DNA from: JBBITW01 sp037440525
GTDB lineage: Bacteria > Desulfobacterota > BSN033 > UBA1163
Assembly (NCBI GenBank): GCA_037440525.1
Contig: JBBITW010000049.1
Coordinates: 1 to 20,032, forward strand
Direction of reading: 5' to 3'
DNA: 20,032 bases
The number at the start of each line of letters is the position of its first letter. The first letter of the stretch is position 1. Under the pieces are notes generated by a model. The model had not been told where the DNA came from. It was given only the letters and a program-made list of their open reading frames with translations, and searched no databases. Of the stretch, positions 13,958 through 20,032 are shown piece after piece. The position numbers and the translations under genes are program-made.

Positions 13958-14287
13958 CTATTTATCAAAGATTTCTCCACACCTTCGGCAGAACCTTGCC
14001 TTCTTACCGCCCTCTAAGATCCGATGCCCTATCCGGACAGGCTTATTGCACTTTTCACAGAGAAGCATTACATTTGATATGTGAAGGGGGGCCTCCTTTT
14101 CAATAATACCTCCTCTTCGCTGCTGACCATGAGGTCGGGAGTGTCGCTTGACAAAGTTTATCTTTTCAACGATCACCCTCTCTTTTTCTGGAATAACCCT
14201 CAAGACCCTACCACTTTTACCTTTTTCCTTTCCACTCGTTACCATAACCAGATCATTCTTTTTTATATGAAATCTTTTAGCTAACAT
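13958..14287 (-). CDS. rplX: 50S ribosomal protein L24 with C-terminal CxxC pairs
   Basis: 109 residues. The KOW motif is in KNDLVMVTSGKEKGKSGRVL, followed by KINFVKRHSRPHGQQRRGGI and HISNVMLLCEKCNKPVRIGH. Four cysteines (C77, C80, C100, C103) in two CxxC pairs suggest a zinc site in the C-terminal part, seen in a subset of bacterial L24 proteins. L24 starts 50S assembly and lines the tunnel exit. Confidence 0.97.
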   Translation of the reverse strand: MLAKRFHIKKNDLVMVTSGKEKGKSGRVLRVIPEKERVIVEKINFVKRHSRPHGQQRRGGIIEKEAPLHISNVMLLCEKCNKPVRIGHRILEGGKKARFCRRCGEIFDK

Positions 14288-14306
14288 TTAAAAATCCTTT
14301 TTAAAG

Positions 14307-14675
14307 CTATAGCACCTCAGGAGCCAAAGAGACAATCTTCATAAATCTTTTTGCTCTAAGTTCTCTTGCCACTGGACCAAAGATTCTTGTCCCTATTGGT
14401 TCGCCCTGTGGGTTTATAAGGACAGCTGAATTGTCATCAAACTTAATATAGGAACCATCAGGACGCTTCACCTCTTTTTTCGTCCTCACAACCACTGCCC
14501 GTGCAACATCTCCCTTTTTAATTTTGGAGTTAGGCAGGGCATCTTTTACCGAAACAACAATAACATCACCCAAGGTAGCATATTTACGCCGAGTCCCTCC
14601 GAGAACCTTGATACACCCCAATTTTTTCGCTCCCGAATTATCTGCTACTTCGAGAATACTCCGCATCTGTATCAT
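14307..14675 (-). CDS. rplN: 50S ribosomal protein L14
   Basis: 122 residues, exactly the family length, from the ATG at 14675 with AGGAG six bases upstream; the longer in-frame extension reaching 14744 overlaps rpsQ and is rejected. The product reads MIQMRSILEVADNSGAKKLG, CIKVLGGTRRKYATLGDVIV, and ends KFMKIVSLAPEVL. L14 forms intersubunit bridge B8 and binds the silencing factor RsfS. Confidence 0.97.
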   Translation of the reverse strand: MIQMRSILEVADNSGAKKLGCIKVLGGTRRKYATLGDVIVVSVKDALPNSKIKKGDVARAVVVRTKKEVKRPDGSYIKFDDNSAVLINPQGEPIGTRIFGPVARELRAKRFMKIVSLAPEVL

Positions 14676-14707
14676 CATCCACTCCTGTGTGGAAAATAGA
14701 GATATGA

Positions 14708-14965
14708 TTAAGCGGCCCGTTCTATGATCTCTTTGACCCGCCATCGTTTATCCCGGCTCAATGGCCGGGTTTCGATGAGTAAAACCTTATCTCCGATATG
14801 ACACTCGTTTTTTTCATCGTGGGCCTTCACCTTCTTCCTTTTACGAATATATTTTTTGTAAACAGGATGAAGGACCAGGCGATTAACCTCTACAACTAAA
14901 GTTTTATCCATCTTATCACTTGTAACGACGCCTATTAATGTTTTCCTCTTCCCCTTTTCACTCAT
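14708..14965 (-). CDS. rpsQ: 30S ribosomal protein S17
   Basis: 85 residues from the ATG at 14965 (MSEKGKRKTLIGVVTSDKMD) with AAGGG directly before it and GAGG further upstream; a longer ORF form overlaps rpmC and does not match the family. The OB-fold core has KTLVVEVNRLVLHPVYKKYI and GDKVLLIETRPLSRDKRWRV. It is a primary 16S rRNA binding protein. Four bases separate it from rpmC. Confidence 0.96.
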   Translation of the reverse strand: MSEKGKRKTLIGVVTSDKMDKTLVVEVNRLVLHPVYKKYIRKRKKVKAHDEKNECHIGDKVLLIETRPLSRDKRWRVKEIIERAA

Positions 14966-14969
14966 CCCT

Positions 14970-15170
14970 TCATTTTCCTCTATTCTGTATCCTTTCTCGC
15001 AGGATAGTCTTAATTCTTGCAATATCCCTTTTGACCTGAGGAATTCGCATCACATTTTCCAATTGCCCTGTAGCATGTTGAAAACGGAGATTGAAGAGTT
15101 CCTCTTTTAGTGATTTCTCCTTCTCAAGCAGTTCCCCTTCGCTTAGGAGTCGAAGATCCTTTGCCTTCAT
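14970..15170 (-). CDS. rpmC: 50S ribosomal protein L29
   Basis: 66 residues, a two-helix protein at the tunnel exit near the SRP and trigger factor site. It begins MKAKDLRLLSEGELLEKEKS and contains LKEELFNLRFQHATGQLEN and IPQVKRDIARIKTILRER, the diagnostic L29 pattern. The ATG overlaps the rplP stop by four bases (ATGA). Confidence 0.97.
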   Translation of the reverse strand: MKAKDLRLLSEGELLEKEKSLKEELFNLRFQHATGQLENVMRIPQVKRDIARIKTILRERIQNRGK

Positions 15171-15583
15171 GTATAACTCCTTCTTATTACAAACCTTGTT
15201 GCAATGGGCAATTTGTGTGATGCCAGAAGAAAGGCCTCCCTTGCCCTTTCCTCAGGGACACCTTCCATCTCATAAAGAATTCTTCCGGGCCTGATGACAG
15301 CTACCCAATCCTCTGGTGGACCCTTTCCTTTCCCCATACGGGTCTCTGCTGGTTTCTTAGTAATTGGTTTGTCAGGGAAAATCCGTATCCAGATTCTACC
15401 TGTCCGCTTAATAAATCGGGTCATAGCAATACGTGCCGCTTCAATCTGACGTGAAGTCAACCATCCACACTCTATGGCCTGAAGGCCGAAATCTCCAAAG
15501 TTAAGTCTGTTACCACGAGAGGCTTTGCCCTTCATTCTCCCCTTCTGCTGTTTTCTATATTTTGTCTTCTTCGGCATTAACAT
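15167..15583 (-). CDS. rplP: 50S ribosomal protein L16
   Basis: 138 residues from the ATG at 15583; MLMPKKTKYRKQQKGRMKGK aligns with the start of known L16 proteins, and AAGGTG lies seven bases upstream, so the inner ATG two codons later is not preferred. Conserved parts are NFGDFGLQAIECGWLTSRQI, RIWIRIFPDKPITKKPAETR and MGKGKGPPEDWVAVIRPGRI. L16 organises the A-site region of the 50S subunit. The 116-base gap to rpsC holds a palindrome. Confidence 0.97.
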   Translation of the reverse strand: MLMPKKTKYRKQQKGRMKGKASRGNRLNFGDFGLQAIECGWLTSRQIEAARIAMTRFIKRTGRIWIRIFPDKPITKKPAETRMGKGKGPPEDWVAVIRPGRILYEMEGVPEERAREAFLLASHKLPIATRFVIRRSYT

Positions 15584-15626
15584 AAGCGGTCACCTTAAAT
15601 AAATTTACAGATAAACACAAACCAAT

Positions 15627-15697
15627 AAGGTTAAGGCTGAGATTAATGTTTAGGAATAATTGACAAATCCCTAAACCTTAGCCTCAACCTTAACCTT
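15627..15697. repeat. Imperfect palindrome in the rpsC-rplP gap
   Basis: AAGGTTAAGG-CTGAG (15627-15641) faces CTTAGCCTCAA-CCTTAACCTT (ending 15697), with an inner pair GTTTAGG/CCTAAAC. The arms are built from GGTTAA/GGTTGA/GGCTAA hexamer variants, as in dispersed intergenic repeats. It lies within the transcribed operon and ends three bases after the rpsC stop, so it should fold into a long hairpin in the mRNA. Confidence 0.65.
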
Positions 15698-15699
15698 CG

Positions 15700-16362
15700 C
15701 TACGAAGCCCGTTCCTCTCCTTCCTTCGTAGGGAAAACCTCCCCTTTAAAAATCCATACCTTTACACCAATCACTCCATAGGTTGTCTTTGCCTCAGCAA
15801 AACCATAGTCTATATCTGCACGGAGTGTATGGAGTGGAACTCTACCTTCACGATACCATTCCCTTCGAGCCATCTCGGCTCCTCCCAATCTTCCAGCTAC
15901 AGCTATCTTGATCCCTTTTGCCCCAAGCTTCATTGCTGTGCTTACAGCCTTCTTCATAGCCCTTCGAAATCCTACTCGACGTTCCAGTTGCAAAGCCACA
16001 TTTTCAGCCACCAACTGAGAATCCAGTTCAGCCCTCTTGACCTCCTGAATATTTATGAGTATCTCCTTCTGGGTCATCTTCTGAAGTTCCTTCTTTAGAC
16101 TTTCAACCTCAGCACCTTTCTTCCCAATTATAATACCGGGGCGAGCAGTAAAGATGGTTATCTTTCCTTTCTTAACCTTACTCGCAGCCCTTTCGATCTC
16201 TATCTTTGAAACTCCTGCATGGGAAAGATTCTCCTTCAGATACTGCCTAATCCTTAAATCCTCGATCAGGAGCTGGGGATAATCTTTCTCTGCAAACCAT
16301 CTTGAATCCCACTTCTTAATAAATCCCAATCGAAAACCGATTGGATGTACCTTTTGGCCCAA
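15700..16362 (-). CDS. rpsC: 30S ribosomal protein S3
   Basis: 220 residues from a TTG at 16362, with AGGAGGT seven bases upstream; the product then begins MGQKVHPIGFRLGFIKKWDS, the invariant S3 start. The KH domain includes ARPGIIIGKKGAEVESLKKE. The C-terminal domain has GFRRAMKKAVSTAMKLGAKG, IKIAVAGRLGGAEMARREWY and IDYGFAEAKTTYGVIGVKVW. S3 lines the mRNA entry channel with S4 and S5 and has helicase-related residues. Confidence 0.98.
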   Translation of the reverse strand: MGQKVHPIGFRLGFIKKWDSRWFAEKDYPQLLIEDLRIRQYLKENLSHAGVSKIEIERAASKVKKGKITIFTARPGIIIGKKGAEVESLKKELQKMTQKEILINIQEVKRAELDSQLVAENVALQLERRVGFRRAMKKAVSTAMKLGAKGIKIAVAGRLGGAEMARREWYREGRVPLHTLRADIDYGFAEAKTTYGVIGVKVWIFKGEVFPTKEGEERAS

Positions 16363-16374
16363 GACTACCTCCTT

Positions 16375-16707
16375 TTATCTTTCATCTAAGACAATGGTGA
16401 TATGACTCGTCCTTTTCCTGATCATTGTAGCTCGGCCCATGGCACGAGGAGTATAGCGCTTCCAAGTAGGCCCTTGATCAACAGTGATCTTCTTTACATA
16501 GAGGCGATCGATATCGGTGGTCTTCTTCTGGGTAGCATTCGAAATTGCTGATTTCAATAATTTCAGGATTACTCGTGCTGCCGCCTTTTTTGTAAAAGAG
16601 AGGATATTAAGGGCCTCCTCTGATCCTTTACCCCTAATCAAATCGGCCACCAATCGGGCCTTTCTGGGTGACAAACGAACAAATCTCAATTTTGCCCTGA
16701 TTTCCAT
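16375..16707 (-). CDS. rplV: 50S ribosomal protein L22
   Basis: 110 residues. It begins MEIRAKLRFVRLSPRKARLV followed by ADLIRGKGSEEALNILSF and the hairpin loop GPTWKRYTPRAMGRATMIRK whose tip reaches the exit tunnel and macrolide site. RTSHITIVLDER closes the protein. It lies 16 bases after rpsS and 12 before rpsC. Confidence 0.98.
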   Translation of the reverse strand: MEIRAKLRFVRLSPRKARLVADLIRGKGSEEALNILSFTKKAAARVILKLLKSAISNATQKKTTDIDRLYVKKITVDQGPTWKRYTPRAMGRATMIRKRTSHITIVLDER

Positions 16708-16723
16708 CTAATGACCTGCCATC

Positions 16724-17014
16724 TCAAGCTGTCTTACCTTTAACTTTTGTCTTTCTATCTCCAGAATGTCCATGAAATGTTCGAGTAGGAGAGAATTCTC
16801 CAAGTTTATGACCTACCATCTCCTCAGTAATAAAAACAGGTATAAATTTCTTTCCATTGTGGACGGCAAATGTTAAACCCACCATTTCTGGTATAATGGT
16901 TGAACGTCTTGACCAGGTTTTAATAACCCTGGCCTCCTTCAATCTTCTGGCCTCTTCAACCTTCTTCATCAAATGACCATCTACAAATGGTCCTTTCTTG
17001 ATTGAACGGGGCAT
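16724..17014 (-). CDS. rpsS: 30S ribosomal protein S19
   Basis: 96 residues from the ATG at 17014, which shares its A with the rplB stop (TGATG), after AGGAGAG; the in-frame TTG one codon earlier is not needed. The product begins MPRSIKKGPFVDGHLMKKVE and includes IKTWSRRSTIIPEMVGLTFA, VHNGKKFIPVFITEEMVGHK and LGEFSPTRTFHGHSGDRKTK. S19 binds the 30S head with S13 and contacts A-site tRNA. Confidence 0.97.
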   Translation of the reverse strand: MPRSIKKGPFVDGHLMKKVEEARRLKEARVIKTWSRRSTIIPEMVGLTFAVHNGKKFIPVFITEEMVGHKLGEFSPTRTFHGHSGDRKTKVKGKTA

Positions 17015-17829
17015 CAATCTCTCCTCTTAAGAATGTATTTATCAGTGGTCTTATTTTTCCTTGTCTTCTTTTCGAGGACCCCCCATGGAGTGCATGGATG
17101 GCGGCCTCCAGAACTTTTACCCTCCCCTCCACCAAGAGGATGATCAATTGGATTCATTGCCACACCTCGGGTCACTGGTCTCCATCCCAACCACCTGCTT
17201 CTCCCTGCCTTCCCAAGTGATATATTTTCGTGCTCAATATTGCTCAATTGCCCTATGGTTGCATAGCAATCCTGAAGAATTAATCTTACCTCACCGGAGG
17301 GCAATTTTACATGAGCATACCTGCCTTCCTTAGCCATCAACTGACCATAACTACCAGCGCTCCGAATGATCTGCCCCCCCTTACCAACCTTCAACTCAAC
17401 ATTATGAATAAGTGTTCCTGTCGGGATATTTCTGAGAGGTAGGGCATTGCCAGGCTTGATATCAGCATTTGGACTCGCAATCACATAATCGCCAACCTTC
17501 AACTGATCAGGAGCGAGTATATAGCGTTTTTCTCCATCAACATAGTGAAGCAAAGCAATTCGAGCGGATCGATTTGGGTCATATTCTATAGAGGCAACCT
17601 TTGCAGGTATTTCTCTTTTGTCCCTTTTAAAATCGATTATCCTGTACATTCTTTTATGTCCCCCACCTCTATGCCAGGCAGTTATTCTTCCATAACAATT
17701 TCGGCCCCCGCTCTTCTTTAGAGGAATGAGTAGCCCTTTTTCAGGGGTTATAGATGTGATCTCCTCAAAGTTTGAAACTGTCTGAAATCGCCTGCCAGGA
17801 GATGTTGGTCTAAATTTTTTGATACCCAT
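17014..17829 (-). CDS. rplB: 50S ribosomal protein L2
   Basis: 271 residues. The OB and SH3-like domains show KSGGRNCYGRITAWHRGGGH, KRMYRIIDFKRDK and VGDYVIASPNADIKPGNALP. The peptidyl-transferase-proximal region shows TRGVAMNPIDHPLGGGEGKS and the HPCTPWG block. The first His of DHP, which is universally conserved, is kept; the second His of the bacterial DHPH is Leu here, as allowed in eukaryotic and archaeal forms. L2 is needed for subunit joining and peptide bond formation. Confidence 0.98.
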   Translation of the reverse strand: MGIKKFRPTSPGRRFQTVSNFEEITSITPEKGLLIPLKKSGGRNCYGRITAWHRGGGHKRMYRIIDFKRDKREIPAKVASIEYDPNRSARIALLHYVDGEKRYILAPDQLKVGDYVIASPNADIKPGNALPLRNIPTGTLIHNVELKVGKGGQIIRSAGSYGQLMAKEGRYAHVKLPSGEVRLILQDCYATIGQLSNIEHENISLGKAGRSRWLGWRPVTRGVAMNPIDHPLGGGEGKSSGGRHPCTPWGVLEKKTRKNKTTDKYILKRRD

Positions 17830-17849
17830 CTTTTAACCTCATAAAATTC

Positions 17850-17978
17850 AAATTTCTAAATCCTAAAACCGAAACAGATTCAAATAACCAAAATTCTAAA
17901 CTAAAAAAGACTGTTTTTGAGAATCCTTTATTTGAATTTTTATACCGTTTCGAAATTCTTATTTGGTATTTAGAATTT
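17850..17978. repeat. Imperfect palindrome in the rplB-rplW gap
   Basis: The left arm (17850-17888: AAATTTCTAAATCC, CCGAAAC, ATTCAAATA in order) and the reverse complement of the right arm (17925-17978: AAATTCTAAATACC, CGAAACGG, ATTCAAATA) are colinear with small gaps. The centre contains AAAAA-GACTG-TTTTT. This AT-rich palindrome fills most of a 177-base gap, the largest in the S10 cluster, and looks like a dispersed repeat insertion. Confidence 0.6.
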
Positions 17979-18006
17979 CCTCTCGAATTTTTATTAGAAA
18001 GGAGGA

Positions 18007-18297
18007 TTAGGCTCCTTCGAAGAACTCTATACGATCACCCTCTCTAAGGGTGACAATAGCCTTTTTCCAATCAGGCCTCCTCCCAAATCTTCTTCCCAAA
18101 CGTTTCACTTTGCCCAGAACATTTATAGTTCGGACATTGGTTACCCTTACCTTAAAAAGATATTCAACGGCCTTCTTAATCTCTATTTTATTAGCTCTTC
18201 TTTCAACCTCAAAGACATACTGATGATCCTTTTCTTTAAGGATTGTACTCTTCTCAGTTATTAAAGGCCTTATGATAATCTTTTGTGGTTCTATCAT
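18007..18297 (-). CDS. rplW: 50S ribosomal protein L23
   Basis: 96 residues. It contains IIIRPLITEKSTILKEKDHQ, YVFEVERRANKIEIKKAVEY and LFKVRVTNVRTINVLGKVKR, then RRFGRRPDWKKAIVTLREGD, all typical of L23. L23 docks trigger factor and SRP at the tunnel exit. The ATG overlaps the rplD stop by four bases (ATGA). A long repeat-filled gap separates it from rplB. Confidence 0.98.
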   Translation of the reverse strand: MIEPQKIIIRPLITEKSTILKEKDHQYVFEVERRANKIEIKKAVEYLFKVRVTNVRTINVLGKVKRLGRRFGRRPDWKKAIVTLREGDRIEFFEGA

Positions 18298-18917
18298 GAT
18301 GAAACCGTCCCTTGAATCTTCTGTAATGCTTCAGTCAGAATAATTAAATAATCATATTTTAAGATATCATAAACATTAAGATTATTATAACGAAGAACCT
18401 TAATACCCGGGATGTTTCGTACGGATCTCTCTAATTGAAGATTACCATCTCCTATAACAATTAGCCCATCTTCCACATCAAATCTATTCAGGACATTCAT
18501 TACTCCTTTTGTTTTAAACCCATCCAGAGGAAAATCATCAAGTATGATCAATCTTCCTTCACGGAGTTTATGGCTCAAGGCTGCCCAGAGAGCCTTCCTT
18601 ATAACCTTTTTTGGAAGGGATAAGGAGTAATCCCTCGGCATGGGTCCAAATATCGTCCCTCCCCCTCTCCAAAGGGGTGACCTTCGGGAGCCTGCTCTTG
18701 CCCTTCCTGTCCCTTTCTGCCTCCAGGGTTTTGCTCCTCCCCCCCGAACAAGGGCCCTATTCTTTGTGGCTGAAGTGCCTCTCCTTTGAGAAGATAGTTG
18801 TCTTCTCACTGCATCATAAAAAAGCGAAGGCTTAATTTCGGCATTGAAGATACGATCATCAATATCTATATCCCTCACCTTTTGGCGATTTATGTCATAG
18901 ACAGAAACTGTGCTCAT
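18294..18917 (-). CDS. rplD: 50S ribosomal protein L4
   Basis: 207 residues. The tunnel loop has NRALVRGGGAKPWRQKGTGR then ARAGSRRSPLWRGGGTIFGP, as in all bacterial L4 proteins. The C-terminal part includes KVIRKALWAALSHKLREGRL and a final ILKYDYLIILTEAL. L4 assembles early on 23S rRNA and in E. coli represses the S10 operon; no matching leader could be assessed here. AAGGAAAG lies before the ATG. Confidence 0.98.
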   Translation of the reverse strand: MSTVSVYDINRQKVRDIDIDDRIFNAEIKPSLFYDAVRRQLSSQRRGTSATKNRALVRGGGAKPWRQKGTGRARAGSRRSPLWRGGGTIFGPMPRDYSLSLPKKVIRKALWAALSHKLREGRLIILDDFPLDGFKTKGVMNVLNRFDVEDGLIVIGDGNLQLERSVRNIPGIKVLRYNNLNVYDILKYDYLIILTEALQKIQGTVSS

Positions 18918-18940
18918 ATTGCTTTCCTTGAAAAACTGCT

Positions 18941-19588
18941 TTATGTTGTCTTCCTTTTTATGGCACTCCTAATTATAATCAATCCATTGCGACTTCCAGG
19001 GATCCCACCTTTTAAAAGTATGAGGTTCTGATCCCCCCTTACATCTAAGACCTTAATATTCTGGATAGTGGTTCTCTGATTTCCATGATGCCCTGGCATT
19101 CTTTTGCCTTTAAATACATGGTGGGGATAAGTGGCTGACCCAACCGACCCTCCGTGACGAAAATATTCATGTGTTCCATGAGAACCAGGTGCACCATGAA
19201 ATCCATGTCGCTTCATCACACCTGTAAATCCTCTACCCTTGCTCATCCCGGTAACATCCACTATATCACCAGGTTTAAAAATTTCGGTTGTGATCACCTG
19301 GCCCACCTCATATCTGGCCGTATCCTTTACCCTAAACTCTTTTAGATGATAAACAGGTGAAACCCCAGCCTTCTTAAAATGTCCTTCAAGAGGTTTTTTC
19401 ACCCTTTTACTACCCTTCGGGAGAAAACCTAATTGTATGGCTTCATAACCATCCTTTGACTCTGTCTTTTTCTGTATCACCCAGCAAGGACCGGCTTCTA
19501 CCAGGGTAGCCGGAGTAACAGAACCATCATCCTGAAAGATCTGAGTCATCCCTATCTTTTTCCCTATAATCCCTACTTCTTCTCTCAT
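18941..19588 (-). CDS. rplC: 50S ribosomal protein L3
   Basis: 215 residues. It begins MREEVGIIGKKIGMTQIFQD, followed by GSVTPATLVEAGPCWVIQKK, VDVTGMSKGRGFTGVMKRHG and FHGAPGSHGTHEYFRHGGSV, then KGKRMPGHHGNQRTTIQNIK. The second and third blocks form the extended loop near the peptidyl transferase centre. L3 is one of the first proteins to assemble on 23S rRNA. AAGG precedes the ATG; it follows rpsJ by 47 bases. Confidence 0.98.
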   Translation of the reverse strand: MREEVGIIGKKIGMTQIFQDDGSVTPATLVEAGPCWVIQKKTESKDGYEAIQLGFLPKGSKRVKKPLEGHFKKAGVSPVYHLKEFRVKDTARYEVGQVITTEIFKPGDIVDVTGMSKGRGFTGVMKRHGFHGAPGSHGTHEYFRHGGSVGSATYPHHVFKGKRMPGHHGNQRTTIQNIKVLDVRGDQNLILLKGGIPGSRNGLIIIRSAIKRKTT

Positions 19589-19635
19589 ATGCCTTTTTTC
19601 TACTCCTTTCCCTTTTATTTCAAATAGGAAAAGGG

Positions 19636-19944
19636 CTATAGCTTAATCTCCACATCTATTCCTGCTGCCAGATCGAGTTTCATAAGGGCATCAACGGTCT
19701 GTTGTGTCGGTTCAATAATATCAATTAGGCGTTTATGGGTTCTGATTTCGAACTGTTCTCTTGACTTCTTATCAACATGAGGCGATCTCAAAACAGTAAA
19801 TCGACTGATCTTTGTGGGAAGAGGAATGGGACCTGCTATGTTCGCACCCGTCCGTTTGACCGTATCAACGATCTCAGCTACAGATTTATCCAAAAGTTTA
19901 TGATCATAAGATTTAAGGCAAACCCTTATTTTCTGAGCAGTCAT
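19636..19944 (-). CDS. rpsJ: 30S ribosomal protein S10 (NusE)
   Basis: 102 residues. It contains KIRVCLKSYDHKLLDKSVAE, IVDTVKRTGANIAGPIPLPT and FTVLRSPHVDKKSREQFEIR, then THKRLIDIIEPTQQTVDALM. S10 is part of the 30S head and, as NusE, links NusG-bound RNA polymerase to ribosomes and forms antitermination complexes with NusB. It starts only 17 bases after tuf with AAGGAAGGTG upstream, so str and S10 clusters appear joined. Confidence 0.98.
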   Translation of the reverse strand: MTAQKIRVCLKSYDHKLLDKSVAEIVDTVKRTGANIAGPIPLPTKISRFTVLRSPHVDKKSREQFEIRTHKRLIDIIEPTQQTVDALMKLDLAAGIDVEIKL

Positions 19945-19961
19945 TTAATTGACACCTTCCT

Positions 19962-20032
19962 TTATTCGAGGACATCGCTGATGACACCTGCGCCTACAGT
20001 CCTCCCTCCCTCACGAATGGCAAACCTCAACT
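19962..20032 (-). CDS. tuf: Elongation factor Tu, C-terminal end (partial)
   Basis: The last 23 codons of a gene entering from the right edge; they read LRFAIREGGRTVGAGVISDV then LE and TAA. RFAIREGGRTVGAGV is the conserved end of domain 3 of bacterial EF-Tu, the GTPase that delivers aminoacyl-tRNA. The position directly before rpsJ is the usual one for tuf at the end of the str operon. Confidence 0.95.
   Translation of the reverse strand, partial: LRFAIREGGRTVGAGVISDVLE

Noticed and set aside
17220..17320. Possible loss of function in L2 from Leu in place of the second His of DHPH
   Set aside because: The universally conserved first His of DHP is present and the second position varies in other domains of life (for example EHPF).

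Overview
The window is a piece of bacterial chromosome of moderate to low GC. Every gene reads on the minus strand, so transcription runs from the right end to the left. Most of it (about 5.1-20.0 kb) is the classic ribosomal super-operon: the end of tuf, the S10 cluster (rpsJ, rplC, rplD, rplW, rplB, rpsS, rplV, rpsC, rplP, rpmC, rpsQ), the spc cluster (rplN, rplX, rplE, rpsN, rpsH, rplF, rplR, rpsE, rpmD, rplO, secY, adk, infA, rpmJ) and the alpha cluster (rpsM, rpsK, rpsD, rpoA, rplQ). Genes are mostly packed with 4-base overlaps or short gaps. Exceptions are the rpsC-rplP and rplB-rplW gaps, which hold palindromic repeat-like DNA. Five ribosomal protein genes use TTG starts. S4, S14, L36, L24 and Adk all carry zinc-type cysteine sets. 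A plausible source is an anaerobic Desulfobacterota (former Deltaproteobacteria) or a nearby lineage. This rests on the gene order, the sensor-kinase style and the archaeal-type aromatic pathway genes, and it is inference, not proof.

Downstream of rplQ lies an AT-rich intergenic stretch. It is followed by a membrane-bound PAS-PAS histidine kinase overlapping a stand-alone receiver protein, probably one two-gene signalling unit.

From about 2.46 to 1.24 kb there is a small graveyard: a fragment resembling the C-terminal part of a C39-type cysteine peptidase, a frameshifted DUF433 antitoxin-like gene, a DUF5615 PIN-like toxin remnant with stops and frameshifts, and a long nested palindromic (MITE-like) repeat.

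At the left end is an aromatic biosynthesis operon. It encodes a DhnA-family ADH synthase and, overlapping it by ATGA, 3-dehydroquinate synthase II, which is cut by the window edge. Together these are the archaeal-type entry to the shikimate pathway. In front of it is the most interesting structure in the window. A consensus sigma-70 promoter is followed by an unannotated 31-codon leader ORF in which 11 residues are Phe, Tyr or Trp, including a run F-Y-W-Y-F-Y. The leader overlaps alternating complementary segments ending in two tandem intrinsic terminators. This has all the parts of a ribosome-mediated transcription attenuator sensing all three aromatic amino acids. The six complementary arms could switch both terminators together.
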